Of a DNA stretch of 64,000 nt, positions 32,672-42,934 are shown piece by piece. Both the position numbers and the translations under genes were made by a program. Numbering within the stretch: position 1 is the stretch's first letter; each line of letters begins with the position of its first letter. The DNA is taken from positions 1 to 64,000 of the forward strand of contig CAZTPJ010000010.1 in assembly GCA_964614515.1 (NCBI GenBank). The letters run 5' to 3'. The stretch comes from CAZTPJ01 sp964614515. GTDB taxonomy: Bacteria; Planctomycetota; Phycisphaerae; Phycisphaerales; UBA1924. Below the pieces are notes generated by a model that searched no databases, was not told where the DNA came from, and saw nothing but the letters and a program-made list of their open reading frames with translations.

Positions 32672-35173
32672 CTACTCAGGTCCGCTGGCCGAAACTGCGC
32701 CGTTTGGCGCGGCTGAGGCATGGCCAACTGCGGCAAGTTTTGCGCTTGCGTCAAGCCACGCGGCCCAGTCCTTGTCGGACATGGGCAGGTTTGGGTCATC
32801 CCAGGCCGAGGCGGGGAGGCTGGCGTAGAAGCGACGGGCTCGTTCGTGGGCGGTCCAGGCGCGTTTGTGATCCCCCTGGGCGAGGTAGGCATTGACGATC
32901 TGGATCATGGCCACGAGAGAGGCCGGATCTCGCGGATGACGCTCCCGGGCCGCGTCATAGTGCCGGATCGCGGACTCATAATCGCCCAGGTCATACGCAC
33001 AGTCGCCGAGGTAGTAGAACGCATTGCGCAGATACACGCGGTCGGCCACCGACAGGCGCGACGCATCGGCCGCGAGCAACGATGTTCGAACCTGCTGGAA
33101 CAGGTCGATCGCCCGCGACAGATGGCCGCGACGCGCCTCATCCCGCTCGCGCCGCTCCCACTCGGGCATCGGCAGGTCCATCTGTCGCGCGAGGTTCGAG
33201 GCTTCCAGGCGATGCGCATCGGCCACGCGGTATCGCACCGTGTGCAGGCGCGGATCATCCTTGAGCAGCAGCAGGCTCTCTTCGTATCGACGAATCGCCT
33301 CGGCATACTTGCCGCCCGCATAGTTCAACTCGCCCAGCGCGAGCAGGGCTTCGGTGAACTGCGGCGAGTCGGGATTGCCCAGGCCACCGCTGACGACGAA
33401 CAGCAGAATGTCCTCCGCCTGCTTGCGAAGATCTTCATTGCCCGTCGCCTGCGCCCCGAGCAGGTGGCATTGCGCCAACGGCACATAGGACAAGTCCGCG
33501 AACGGTCCGGCGGATGGGCCGTTGCGCTCGTCGATCAGCGATCGATAGAAATCCGCGGCGACAACATAGTCGCCCTTGGCCTGATGCGCCTGCGCGAGTC
33601 GAAACCTTGCCTCGGCCTGGCGCGGATCCGTGCTGAAACTCGACGCATACTCGCCAAAGGCCAGCACGGCCGATTCCTGATCCCCCGCGCGATCAAAGCA
33701 GTCTCCCGCCATCCACAGCGCATCGGCATACCCCATGGCATCTTCAAGCACAAGTCGATCGGCCGTGGTGCGGTAATAGGCACCGGCCGTGAGCAATCGC
33801 TGGCGAACCTGCTCGCGTGTGAGCGGATCCACCTTCACGAGCACGACCTTGCCGTTCTCAAAGCCTCCGGCGGCTTCGATGAGTTCATCGGCGAGGCGTC
33901 GGTTGCCATCGGCGATGGCGCGGGTCAGTCGCGGCGGGGCTTCGTCAGGACCGGTGAACTCTTCCGCGAGCATCGCGTAGCGCAGCGCGGCCTCGGTCTT
34001 GCGTCCGGCAAAGCGGTCCGCGAACGCGGAGAGAAGTTGATTCACCACGCGCTCCGTCGTGACATCCGCGTGCGATCGCCCCTGGCGCATGTGCGACAGC
34101 AGGCGTTCCAGCACGCCCAGCGCGGCCTCATCCGCCCCGGCCGCGACTTCAACATCACCAAGCCCGCGCATCGCGGGAAGTTCCGCGTTGGACTTCGGGA
34201 AGTTCGTGAGAATCTCCGTGTACAGGTCTCGTGCGCGTTCGATGTCGCCCGCGGCCTCGGCGACATGCGCCAGGTGCAGCATGGCATCAGCGCGAAGAGG
34301 GTCGGAAGCCTCGATCAGCGTCAGCGCACGTTCGAGGTGCGTCGCCGCCTGCCTGGGCTCACCCATCACCACTTGCGCCCGCCCGAGCAGCACGAGCAGA
34401 TTCGCCAGCACGCTCGGATCCTCATCAAGATACGCCGGGAGAGTGCGCAGCAGTCGTCTCGCCGCATCACTCGCATATCCGGTGTCGATCAGGACGCCCG
34501 CCTGCCGCGACTCCGCCCACGCGCGATCGGCGGCCGACAGCGACGCATCGCTCAAAAACTGCGCAAGAACGCGCAGCGTCGCCATCGAGTCAAGGCCCGG
34601 ATCGGCGATGCGCTGATCGACCACGGCCCGAACGATCTGCGCACGCGCGACCGGATCGAAATCGACCAGACGATCCGCCCGCTCCATGGCATGGTCGAGC
34701 AGGCCAAGGGCCACGGCCGCCTCGGCGCAGTACAAGTGCTCTTTGGGATCGAGCGAAGCACCGAGCGCTTCGGCTCGTCGAAACTCACCGAGGATCGCCT
34801 CGTGATTCCTGCGCACCGAAACGTTCGCTTTGCGCTGTCCCAGCGCAATGGCCGCGCCGCGAAGGCGGTGGAATCGCTGCGCGCCTTCAGCCTGGAGAGC
34901 CGTGGTCCCCACGTATGGCCGAACTTTCGTGTTGAGGTATTCCAACGCTGGTTCGTAGTCTCCCTGTTCGACGTGATGCCTGGCTTCGTCGAGCATCGCG
35001 AGCACGTCGGGCTTCGGCGCGGTCATCACGCTGACGACAAGCCCCGCCGCAAGCACCACCACGCCCAGCCCCAGTGCTGGAATCGGCATCGCCCGCGCGA
35101 TGGACCGCTTGGCCGGTGCCGCGACCGGTGGCGACGTGGGTGGCGCGGAAGGTGATGATGGGGGTTTGGACAT
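32672..35173 (-). CDS. Large membrane-anchored TPR protein at the head of the flagellar locus
   Basis: 833 residues. A Pro/Ala-rich cytoplasmic start, one membrane helix (about 31-50), then about 750 residues of TPR-like helical repeats, for example HYEPALEYL-type units such as GDYEPALEYLNTKVRPYVGT, GGKYAEAIRRYEESLLLLKD and LGDYESAIRHYDAARERHPR. It is predicted to face the periplasm or cell surface as a scaffold. The start is the ATG at 35173. It precedes the FlgN-like gene by 107 nt and is divergent from the secretin gene, so it may serve either system. The function is not recognised. Confidence 0.8.
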   Translation of the reverse strand: MSKPPSSPSAPPTSPPVAAPAKRSIARAMPIPALGLGVVVLAAGLVVSVMTAPKPDVLAMLDEARHHVEQGDYEPALEYLNTKVRPYVGTTALQAEGAQRFHRLRGAAIALGQRKANVSVRRNHEAILGEFRRAEALGASLDPKEHLYCAEAAVALGLLDHAMERADRLVDFDPVARAQIVRAVVDQRIADPGLDSMATLRVLAQFLSDASLSAADRAWAESRQAGVLIDTGYASDAARRLLRTLPAYLDEDPSVLANLLVLLGRAQVVMGEPRQAATHLERALTLIEASDPLRADAMLHLAHVAEAAGDIERARDLYTEILTNFPKSNAELPAMRGLGDVEVAAGADEAALGVLERLLSHMRQGRSHADVTTERVVNQLLSAFADRFAGRKTEAALRYAMLAEEFTGPDEAPPRLTRAIADGNRRLADELIEAAGGFENGKVVLVKVDPLTREQVRQRLLTAGAYYRTTADRLVLEDAMGYADALWMAGDCFDRAGDQESAVLAFGEYASSFSTDPRQAEARFRLAQAHQAKGDYVVAADFYRSLIDERNGPSAGPFADLSYVPLAQCHLLGAQATGNEDLRKQAEDILLFVVSGGLGNPDSPQFTEALLALGELNYAGGKYAEAIRRYEESLLLLKDDPRLHTVRYRVADAHRLEASNLARQMDLPMPEWERRERDEARRGHLSRAIDLFQQVRTSLLAADASRLSVADRVYLRNAFYYLGDCAYDLGDYESAIRHYDAARERHPRDPASLVAMIQIVNAYLAQGDHKRAWTAHERARRFYASLPASAWDDPNLPMSDKDWAAWLDASAKLAAVGHASAAPNGAVSASGPE

Positions 35174-35594
35174 CGCGTGCTACGGCCTCGGGATTCAACG
35201 AAAGTGGTGGGCCACCCGCGCTGGAGCAAACGGCGGACCCAACGCTGCTATCGGGCGAGCGGCGGATGCGCTTTGGGCCGATAGGCGTGCGGCTGGCGGC
35301 TTGCGAGGGCTATGCGTGTGGCGCGGGGCAGTCGCGAAGTCATTGCAATCGTCACAGTCGGTACAAGTTGCCGGTCATGGCGCAAGACTCGCGTTCTCGA
35401 AAGTCAACCCCGCCCCCCCAATCGGCCCCGATCGGCGCGAATGCCCCAAAGTCCGTGTTCGGAACGGACGACATTGGTGGCTACATCGATTCGAGCGTCG
35501 CAAGCAAACGTTGGCTTTCAGATGCGCGAGTGAATCGAGTCGAAGGCGCCGGCGTGCGGCGCGAGCAGGAACCCCCGTTAGCGAGGACAGCCCA
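35174..35594. other. 421-bp divergent intergenic region
   Basis: It lies between the start of the 30-kb minus-strand motility block and the plus-strand secretin gene, so it must hold promoters for both. I found no convincing sigma-54 (TGGC-N8-TTGC) or sigma-28 match by eye. Open frames through it lack protein character. Confidence 0.55.
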
Positions 35595-38500
35595 ATGGTC
35601 GAGCGCAGCACGTCAGACATGAACTCACCCGTTTCGCGCCCCACGCGTCTCCCCTGGTTCAAACACATCGCATCAACTCTGCTTGTCTCGCTCACTGCGG
35701 GAACAACAGGCGCACTGGCCCAGGGCCAGCCGTCGAACCTCAACCAACCCGGCGACAACCAGCCAGGCGGTTCCCAGCCAGGCCTCAGAGACCCCATTCG
35801 CGACCCGCTCGCCCAGGGCGCCGACGGCCGCGTCAAAGTCAACGAACACATGATCGTGGACCTGCATGTGCAGGATGAAGACCTCGGTCGCGTGCTCGAG
35901 ATGCTCTCGCTCCAGACCCAGCGAAACATCCTCACAAGCAAGAACGTCTCGGCCACGGTCACGGCCAACCTCTATGGCGTGACCTTCCACGAAGCCCTTG
36001 AAGCGATCCTGAGCGTCAACGGCTACGCCTTCATCGAGAAGGGCAACTTCATCTACGTCTACACGCTTCAGGAACTCATCGAGATCGAGAAGGCCACGCG
36101 TCAGCGCGTCCACAAGGTCATCAAACTCAGCTACCTCAACGGCGTGGACGCGGCGGAGTTCGCCAAGGGCCTGCTCTCCGAAGGCGGGCAGATCAAGACC
36201 AACGGCAAGCCCGCGGACTTCTCGATTCCCGACAACGCCCCGGTGGGCGGCGAAGACTTCGCCCTCGACTCCACCCTGGTCGTCTTCGACTACGAAGAGA
36301 ACGTGGCGCAGATCGAGTCGCTGTTGGATCAACTCGACACCAAGCCGATTCAGGTGCTCGTCGAAGCCACGATCCTTCAAACGGCCCTGAGCGAAGCCAA
36401 CGCCTTCGGCGTGGACTTCACGATCCTCGGCAGCCTGGACTTTGTGGACTTCGTGGGCCTGGGCGGTCCGCTCGAATCCGTCAACGCGCTGATTGGCGGA
36501 AAAGGCAGCCGTCTCGAAGGCGGCTCGACGACGGATGTTGCGGTCCCCCGCGGGGGCGAATCGGCGATGGCCGGCAGCAGCACGCCGGGCAACACCGGCG
36601 GTCCCGCGACGCTCAAACTCGGCATCGTCGATGGCGATGTGGCCGCGTTCCTCCGCGTGCTTGATGAAGTCACCGACACGACGATCCTGTCGCGTCCGAA
36701 TCTCCTGACGCTCAATCGACAGCCGGCCCGCGTGCTCGTTGGTCGTAAGGTTGGCTACCTGAGCACGACCTCCACCGACACGGCCACAACCCAGACAGTG
36801 CAGTTCCTGGACACGGGCACGCAGTTGTACTTCCGTCCGTTCGTCTCGGCGGATGGGATGATCCGGATGGAACTCAAGCCGCAGGTGTCCGAAGCGGTGA
36901 TCCGCAACGCGACGGATGCGACGGGCGCGGCGGTGACGATCCCGGATGAGATCACCAACGAGATCGTGGCGAACGTGCTGGTGCGTGATGGTCAGACGAT
37001 CGTGCTCGGCGGGTTGTTCCGCGAGTCCACGCAGGCGACGCGACGGCAGGTTCCGTTCGTGGGCGACTTGCCGTTCATCGGGGCGGTCTTCCGCGGCCAC
37101 GAGGACACGACGAACCGCAACGAGATCATTTTCATGATCACGCCGACGATCGTGAACGACCGGATGCTGGTGGAGCAGGGCGCCAAGGCGATGCGGTACA
37201 TGAGCCACATCCAGGCGGGGGCCCGCGAGGGGTTGCTGCCGTTCAGCCGCGAGAAGCAGAGTTCGCAGTTGCTCGTCACCGCGCAGAAGAAGGCGGATGA
37301 GGGCAAGACCGACTCGGCGTTGTACTACGTGCAGCGTTCCCTGGCCCTGAACCCATATCAAGCCGACGCGATCAACCTGCGTGAGCGATTGATGACACGC
37401 GGGACGATCTGGCCGACGCGCCGCATGATGGACGACATCGTCGGCGACGCATCGAAGGAAGCGATGAAGAAGTGGGAGTCGCAACTCGCCAATCCCACCG
37501 CGCCGGCAACCCCGACCACCCGACCGGCAACGCAATCGCCCGCGAAGTCGTGGGACTCGCAACCACAGACCAGCGCCAACGACAACGCCAGCCCCCCACA
37601 CAACGTCGTGGGAGACATCATCGTCGTCGATGTCCCCGAGCCGGACGACACGGAATTCGGCGATCCCTCGGCCAATGCGACAACGCCTGACAGCGCCTTC
37701 ACCACTCCCGAACCCACGGCCGTGACCGCGACGAACCAGACCGCACCCGCGACAACTCCGGCCAGCACGCCTGGTGCTCAGCCAACCAACCCCACAAGCC
37801 CCACGGCTCCAACCGCCACCGTCGCGACCAACACGCAACCCACGATGACGTCGAGCCGCACGCCGGGCGCGCCATCAACGAATACCTCGACGACCCCGGC
37901 CACGCCTTCAACCTCGACCCCTGCGACTTCAACACCCACCACCGCATCCACCACTCCCACGAGTGATTCGCCGACACCGCCACCCGCAACGAACAGACCT
38001 TCACAGCCGACGGCCAGCACGCCGGTCGCGACAACTCAGCCGGTGACGAACACTCCAACGACGTCGACACCCTCACCGAGCACCACACTTTCGAGCACGA
38101 ACTTCGCGACCAACACGCCAAGCCCGTCGCCTTCGACGACTCCCGCGCCGTCGACAAGCCCTTCGACATCAAACCCGTCGACTCCGGCCGCGACGAACAC
38201 GTCCCCCACAACGCCCACAACGACCGCGACCCGTTCCTCGCCCACGACGCCACAACCGTTCTCGACGCCGGTGGACACGGAGCCTTCACTGTTCGTCGTG
38301 ATGGAAGATGGCGGGGCATTTCCGGTGTCAGGGCCGGAGGCCGCGTTCAATCCGGTGATGACGCCGGCCGACGTGATGGCGATGCTTCCCGCGCCGATTC
38401 GTGCGCTGGCGGGGGGGGCGCAGCCGACCGGAGCATCACCCGTTGCGCGAATCGCGCAGAACTCGCCGTCACAGACAACGGCTCCCTCACAGCCGACGAT

Positions 38501-38663
38501 GGATGCCTCGCCTTTGGCCCCCACCACGCTCGTGGAGACGTTCGACGCCACGGCCAAGTCCGCGCTTCTGCAGTTCTCAACGACGAACATGGGACTCAGG
38601 AGTCGTATCGGAACGTCCGATGATGGCGGGCGCAGCAATCGCACATCGCCCAACGGCATGTAA
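35595..38663 (+). CDS. Secretin of a type II secretion/type IV pilus-like system with long PT-rich tail
   Basis: 1022 residues from ATG 35595 (GAGG upstream; ATG 35619 is an alternative). A signal peptide ends near ALAQ (43). An N0/N1-type domain (about 82-155) is followed by HKVIKLSYLNGVDAAEFAKG and IQVLVEATILQTALSEANAF. The secretin core (about 355-525) has SRPNLLTLNRQPARVLVGRK, DEITNEIVANVLVRDGQTIV, LGGLFRE and EIIFMITPTIV. One TPR-like helix pair follows, then about 270 residues almost entirely Thr, Pro, Ser, Ala and Asn (about 630-900). Secretins form the outer-membrane pore. The tail is far longer than usual and may cross or decorate the envelope. gspE- and gspF-like genes lie 3-9 kb downstream. 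Confidence 0.88.
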   Translation: MVERSTSDMNSPVSRPTRLPWFKHIASTLLVSLTAGTTGALAQGQPSNLNQPGDNQPGGSQPGLRDPIRDPLAQGADGRVKVNEHMIVDLHVQDEDLGRVLEMLSLQTQRNILTSKNVSATVTANLYGVTFHEALEAILSVNGYAFIEKGNFIYVYTLQELIEIEKATRQRVHKVIKLSYLNGVDAAEFAKGLLSEGGQIKTNGKPADFSIPDNAPVGGEDFALDSTLVVFDYEENVAQIESLLDQLDTKPIQVLVEATILQTALSEANAFGVDFTILGSLDFVDFVGLGGPLESVNALIGGKGSRLEGGSTTDVAVPRGGESAMAGSSTPGNTGGPATLKLGIVDGDVAAFLRVLDEVTDTTILSRPNLLTLNRQPARVLVGRKVGYLSTTSTDTATTQTVQFLDTGTQLYFRPFVSADGMIRMELKPQVSEAVIRNATDATGAAVTIPDEITNEIVANVLVRDGQTIVLGGLFRESTQATRRQVPFVGDLPFIGAVFRGHEDTTNRNEIIFMITPTIVNDRMLVEQGAKAMRYMSHIQAGAREGLLPFSREKQSSQLLVTAQKKADEGKTDSALYYVQRSLALNPYQADAINLRERLMTRGTIWPTRRMMDDIVGDASKEAMKKWESQLANPTAPATPTTRPATQSPAKSWDSQPQTSANDNASPPHNVVGDIIVVDVPEPDDTEFGDPSANATTPDSAFTTPEPTAVTATNQTAPATTPASTPGAQPTNPTSPTAPTATVATNTQPTMTSSRTPGAPSTNTSTTPATPSTSTPATSTPTTASTTPTSDSPTPPPATNRPSQPTASTPVATTQPVTNTPTTSTPSPSTTLSSTNFATNTPSPSPSTTPAPSTSPSTSNPSTPAATNTSPTTPTTTATRSSPTTPQPFSTPVDTEPSLFVVMEDGGAFPVSGPEAAFNPVMTPADVMAMLPAPIRALAGGAQPTGASPVARIAQNSPSQTTAPSQPTMDASPLAPTTLVETFDATAKSALLQFSTTNMGLRSRIGTSDDGGRSNRTSPNGM

Positions 38664-38738
38664 CGCTTCAGTCCGCCCGATGTGCGCCGATCCCCCACAA
38701 CGCCGACAAGACATACAGCAACACCACGGAGAATGACC

Positions 38739-40049
38739 ATGATGGCCGACCGCCCCACTCCCACAAACTCACGCCACGGTTCCACTGACTCCGACGCGCA
38801 GCGCCTGCGCCTGGCCGGGCGAACGCTCGCCGTCTCCGCCGCGGGACTGATGATCGCCCTCGTGGGCGTTGGCTGCTCGGGCCATGGCAAGCACACGCAA
38901 GGTCACAAGAACGCCGCCGAGGCCAGACTGGCGCAGATGAAGTCGGCGACGGAGTGGGACATGGCCCGACAGGCCTACCTCGCGGGCGATCTCGACAAGG
39001 CCCTCAAGCACGTCGACCGCTCCATCGCCCTCAACGATGCGGTTCCCAAGAGCCACGTGCTTCGCGGGCGCATCCTGCTGGAGATGGGCAACTTCGAGGC
39101 CGCGATCGCGGCGCTCGAGACCGCGGCGGAACTGGATCCATCCAATGTGGACGCCGCATACTACTCCGGCCTGTGCTTCGAGCGCATCGCCAAACGCGAG
39201 CAGGCCCTGGAGTTCTATCGCCTCGCCGCCACGCTCGATCCGCAGAACGGGCAGTACGCCGTCGCCGCGGCCGAGATGCTCATCGATCTGGGCGAACTCG
39301 ATGAGGCCCGCGCGTACCTGGAAGACCAGGCCGAGACGCTCACGCACAACCCCGGCGTCAAGCAGGCGCTCGGGCAGATCGCGCTGTTGCAGCAGCGGCC
39401 GGATGATGCGCATGAGTTGCTCACCGAAGCGCGACTGCTCGCCCCGGATGACGCCGCGATCCTGGAAGACCTCATCCGCGCCCAGATCGCCACCGAGCGC
39501 TTCGCCGAGGCCGAATATCACATCGCGCGCCTCGTCGAGAACCCCGCCAACGCCGCGCGCCGCGACCTCCAGCACATGCGGGCGCGATGCCTGCTCCAGG
39601 TCGATCGACCCCTCGAGGCCCGCGAGATCCTCATCTCGCTCACCAGCGATCAAAGCGGCACGAAGGATGTCGAAGCGTGGATCATGCTCGGGCACACGAG
39701 TTATGTCCTCGGCGACATCGGCCGGCTCAAGCAGTCCGCCGCCCGCGTGATCGCGCTCGCCCCCACGCGCAGCGAAGGCTACATGCTTCGCGCCATGTGG
39801 CAGCGGCAGTCCGGTGATCGCAAGGCCGCGCTCGACACGCTCGATGAGGCCGTCAACTTCCGCGGCACGGACACCGCGCCCCTGGTCCTGCGAGCCATCG
39901 TCGCCCAGGAGTTGGGCCGACTGGACATCGCCGAACAAAGCCTCGCGCTGGCCTCTTCCGAGAGCCCCGGCGACGCCAACATCTCACGCCTGCTCAGCGC
40001 AATCCGCCAGCAGACCTTCGCGGGCGCATCGGAAGGCGGGCAGCCGTAA
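38739..40049 (+). CDS. TPR lipoprotein next to the secretin
   Basis: 436 residues from ATG 38739 (GGAG 7 nt upstream). The signal peptide ends in a lipobox LVGVGC (Cys46), so an outer-membrane lipoprotein is likely. The rest is a string of TPR motifs, for example AYLAGDLDKALKHVDRSIAL and LGELDEARAYLEDQAETLTH. Position 75 nt after the secretin gene, in the same direction, suggests a pilotin or PilF/Tgl-like role in secretin assembly; this is inference from context. Confidence 0.75.
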   Translation: MMADRPTPTNSRHGSTDSDAQRLRLAGRTLAVSAAGLMIALVGVGCSGHGKHTQGHKNAAEARLAQMKSATEWDMARQAYLAGDLDKALKHVDRSIALNDAVPKSHVLRGRILLEMGNFEAAIAALETAAELDPSNVDAAYYSGLCFERIAKREQALEFYRLAATLDPQNGQYAVAAAEMLIDLGELDEARAYLEDQAETLTHNPGVKQALGQIALLQQRPDDAHELLTEARLLAPDDAAILEDLIRAQIATERFAEAEYHIARLVENPANAARRDLQHMRARCLLQVDRPLEAREILISLTSDQSGTKDVEAWIMLGHTSYVLGDIGRLKQSAARVIALAPTRSEGYMLRAMWQRQSGDRKAALDTLDEAVNFRGTDTAPLVLRAIVAQELGRLDIAEQSLALASSESPGDANISRLLSAIRQQTFAGASEGGQP

Positions 40050-40215
40050 GCCCGGACCATCACGATGAACGACCTCCGGCACGGACGAACGTCCGTGCCG
40101 GTTTGCGTTGTATCACCAGCCGTCTGAATCGCAACTCTCGCCACGTCTCGCACCGCGACCCGCCCTGCTACCATGGCCACTTCATGGTGGCCATCGAAGG
40201 TTGCGAGGTGTACTC

Positions 40216-41019
40216 ATGTTCCTCATGTACGTTGATGAGAGCGGAGACTCCGGTTTGCCCCCTCCGAGAGGCACTTCTCCAACGCGGTACTTCTGTCTCA
40301 CCGGACTGATCGTTCATGAACTGAGGTGGAGCAGTACGCTCGCGGAGTTGCACGCCTTCAGGCACTGGCTCAAGAGCCGATACAGGGTCTATCTCGATGA
40401 CGAACTGCACGCGGCCGATATGGTGGGAAAGCCTTCACAATTGCCCAAATCGCTGGCCGCTTTGAAGAAACACGAGCGCCTTGCGATCGTTCGACACCAC
40501 GCGGACTGCGTCGCCTCGCTGCGCGACATCAGCCTGATCAACGTATGCGTGGATAAGGCCTTGCCCACAGCCCCAGACAGTCTCGAGGTGTTTCGGCGAG
40601 CCTGGTATGCGTTGTTCCAACGCTTCGAGAACACCATTCGACGGCGTAATTTCCCCGGATCAAGTGAGCACGATGATCGCGGCATCATTTTCCCGGACAA
40701 CACAGAGGGCCAGAAACTTCGAGGGTTCCTGGAAGATATGCGACTTCGCAACCCGCTGACATTCAAACACCGCGATGGCGTGCGCACGACGATCGATCAG
40801 CCCATCACCCTCCTGATCGAAGACCCGGTATGCCGTGATTCGAGGGAGTCATACCTCATCCAAGCAGTGGATTGCGCCGTGTACCTGTTCAAGCAGAGCA
40901 TTCAACCGAGTGAATACATGAAGAAGCACGGCGGAAACGCTTACTTCCGCACTCGTCTCGCACCGGTGCTGTGTCGGCATGCTTCGCGTGTCGATGAACT
41001 CGGCGTTGTGCGGTTGTAG
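40216..41019 (+). CDS. DUF3800 domain protein
   Basis: 267 residues from ATG 40216 (GAGGTG upstream). The N-terminus MFLMYVDESGDSG is the hallmark of DUF3800, with the conserved D-E-S-G at the end of the first strand. Later SYLIQAVDCAVYLFKQSIQP is the C-terminal conserved block, with an Asp that completes an RNase H-like acidic set. DUF3800 proteins are often found near mobile elements and defence genes; their biochemical role is unknown. It is alone here, with no phage or defence partner. It sits between the secretin and GspE genes, which suggests insertion into that region. Confidence 0.85.
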   Translation: MFLMYVDESGDSGLPPPRGTSPTRYFCLTGLIVHELRWSSTLAELHAFRHWLKSRYRVYLDDELHAADMVGKPSQLPKSLAALKKHERLAIVRHHADCVASLRDISLINVCVDKALPTAPDSLEVFRRAWYALFQRFENTIRRRNFPGSSEHDDRGIIFPDNTEGQKLRGFLEDMRLRNPLTFKHRDGVRTTIDQPITLLIEDPVCRDSRESYLIQAVDCAVYLFKQSIQPSEYMKKHGGNAYFRTRLAPVLCRHASRVDELGVVRL

Positions 41020-41043
41020 TTCGTCGAAAGCGGATTCGGCCCA

Positions 41044-41070
41044 AAAATAAAAATGGGGCCCGAAGGCCCT
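41044..41070 (-). terminator. Rho-independent terminator downstream of gspE
   Basis: On the - strand a 5-bp stem GGGCC/GGCCC closes a UUCG tetraloop, a very stable loop type, and is followed by ATTTTTATTTTTG. It lies 175 nt after the GspE stop and 25 nt beyond the convergent DUF3800 gene. Confidence 0.75.
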
Positions 41071-41245
41071 GGAGGATCCTACTACTCGGACTGCCCGAGG
41101 TTCAGATCCACACAGAGTATACCATCGACCATCGGCTCCGTCCAATCCATTTGGCATCGCTGGTCCGGATAACCGCCCGCCAGCACAACGGCGCACATCC
41201 GATGAAACACTTCACGAGTGCCCCGTCCGCCCCACGGACGCCCGC

Positions 41246-42934
41246 CTACGCCTTCAGCGCCCGCATCACATCCTGGATCGTCGTCGCGCCCGACCGGACC
41301 TTTGCGAACCCATCTTCGCGCAGCAGTGAGAGGTCGCCATCGCGCAGCGCGGCCGCGGCGATCGCGGGCGCGTTCACCCGCGTCATGATCATCTCGCGCA
41401 CATGATCCGACAGCCGCAGCAGCTCATAGATGCCCACGCGCCCGCGATACCCGGTGGTGCGACACGCGCGGCACCCGGCCCCGCGATGCAGCAACCCCGA
41501 CTCGGGCATCGTGAATGATGCGGGGATGTCGGCCGCGTCAGGCTCGTACTCGACGCTGCAATCCTCGCAGATTCGCCGCACCAGCCGCTGCGCCAGCACG
41601 CCCTCGACCGATGACGCGACAAGAAACGGCTCGACACCCATGTCCAGCAGTCGCGTCGTCGCAGAGGCCGCATCGTTCGTGTGCAACGTCGAGAACACCA
41701 GGTGGCCCGTGAGCGAGGCCTGCACGGCCGTCTCGGCCGTCTCCTTATCACGAATCTCACCGATCATCACGACATCGGGATCGTGGCGCAGCACGGATCG
41801 CAACCCCGTCGCAAAGTCAAGCCCGACTTTGTGATTCACCTGAATCTGATTCACACCCGAGACGTGATACTCGACGGGGTCTTCAACCGTGATCACCTTG
41901 ATCTCATCCGAAACGATGCGATTGAGCGAGGCGTAGAGCGTCGTGGACTTACCCGAGCCCGTCGGTCCCGTCACGAGCAGAATCCCATGCGGGCGCTGGA
42001 TCAACTGATCCCACGGCGTGAGCACATGCCTGGGCATGCCCAGATCATCCAGCGAAAGCAGCACGGCCGCCTTGCTCAGAATTCGCAGCACCACGCCCTC
42101 GCCAAAGAGCATGGGAATCACGCTCACGCGAAGATCATGCTCCTGCACGCCACGGTCCCCGCGGTGGCGGAACGTGATGCGTCCATCCTGCGGCTTTCGC
42201 TTCTCAGCGATGTTCAGGTTGGCCATGATCTTCAGCCGCGAGATGATGGCCGCGCCGAAGCGGTTGATGGTCGCGGGCACGTTCGCACGCTCAAGCACCC
42301 CGTCGATGCGATACCGCACAATCAGCTCGCGCTCATACGGCTCGATATGCACGTCGGTCGCCCGCTCTTTGATCGCTTCGATCAACACGTCGTTGACGAG
42401 CTTAATGACCGAGGCTTCCTGCGCGGCCTCGACCTCTTCGAGCGAGGCATCGGCGACGGCACTCAGCGAGCCGTTGGCCGTGGCCCCAGCCGACATTTCG
42501 TCAAGCGTGTCCCCGCCGACGCCGTAGTTCTCGCGAATGAACTTGTGCAGTTCATCCTCATCGGCGAGGACGAGTTCGATCGAACACCCCGCCAGCAGCC
42601 GCAGTTCATCAAGAACCGTGATCTCGAAGGGATCGCTGGTGGCGACGGTGAGCGTGTCGCCCGTGCGTCCGATGGGTACGCAGTTCTGCTTATAGACGAG
42701 TTTGGCCGGCAGGGTCTGAAGCACCTTCGGCTCGATCACCAGATCCGTCAAGTCCACCACGGGCATCTGGAACTGCTCGCCCACGGCCTGCAAGACCTGA
42801 TCGCGCGTGACAAGACCCAGGCGCACCAGCACCCTGTCAAGACGTTCGCCGGTGGTCCGCTGCTCGGTGAGCGCCTGTTCAAGTTGGGCGCGCGAGATCA
42901 GACCCCGCGAAAGAAGAACGGTCCCAATTCCCAT
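41246..42934 (-). CDS. GspE/PilB-type secretion ATPase
   Basis: 562 residues. The N-terminal MshEN-type domain (1-145; LLSRGLISRAQLEQAL...) is followed by the ATPase: Walker A GPTGSGKST (323-331), Asp box VITVEDPVEYHV, Walker B VVMIGEIRDKETAE, and His box LVFSTLHTND. The zinc finger that marks GspE/PilB is present as CEDC (456-459) and CRAC (488-491). It powers pseudopilus or pilus assembly with the GspF protein at 44654. It is transcribed opposite to the secretin and gspF genes. TACAAT just before the ATG has no good -35 and may mean a very short leader. Confidence 0.92.
   Translation of the reverse strand: MGIGTVLLSRGLISRAQLEQALTEQRTTGERLDRVLVRLGLVTRDQVLQAVGEQFQMPVVDLTDLVIEPKVLQTLPAKLVYKQNCVPIGRTGDTLTVATSDPFEITVLDELRLLAGCSIELVLADEDELHKFIRENYGVGGDTLDEMSAGATANGSLSAVADASLEEVEAAQEASVIKLVNDVLIEAIKERATDVHIEPYERELIVRYRIDGVLERANVPATINRFGAAIISRLKIMANLNIAEKRKPQDGRITFRHRGDRGVQEHDLRVSVIPMLFGEGVVLRILSKAAVLLSLDDLGMPRHVLTPWDQLIQRPHGILLVTGPTGSGKSTTLYASLNRIVSDEIKVITVEDPVEYHVSGVNQIQVNHKVGLDFATGLRSVLRHDPDVVMIGEIRDKETAETAVQASLTGHLVFSTLHTNDAASATTRLLDMGVEPFLVASSVEGVLAQRLVRRICEDCSVEYEPDAADIPASFTMPESGLLHRGAGCRACRTTGYRGRVGIYELLRLSDHVREMIMTRVNAPAIAAAALRDGDLSLLREDGFAKVRSGATTIQDVMRALKA

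Noticed and set aside
32720..35155. 811-codon open frame on the + strand
   Set aside because: It is exactly antisense to the TPR gene, starts and ends with no ribosome-binding site, and its Arg/His/Ile-rich translation is typical of a shadow frame in high-G+C DNA.
35673..37838. 721-codon open frame on the - strand
   Set aside because: It is antisense to the secretin, whose domains are unmistakable. The translation has no domain and a skewed Arg/Val composition.
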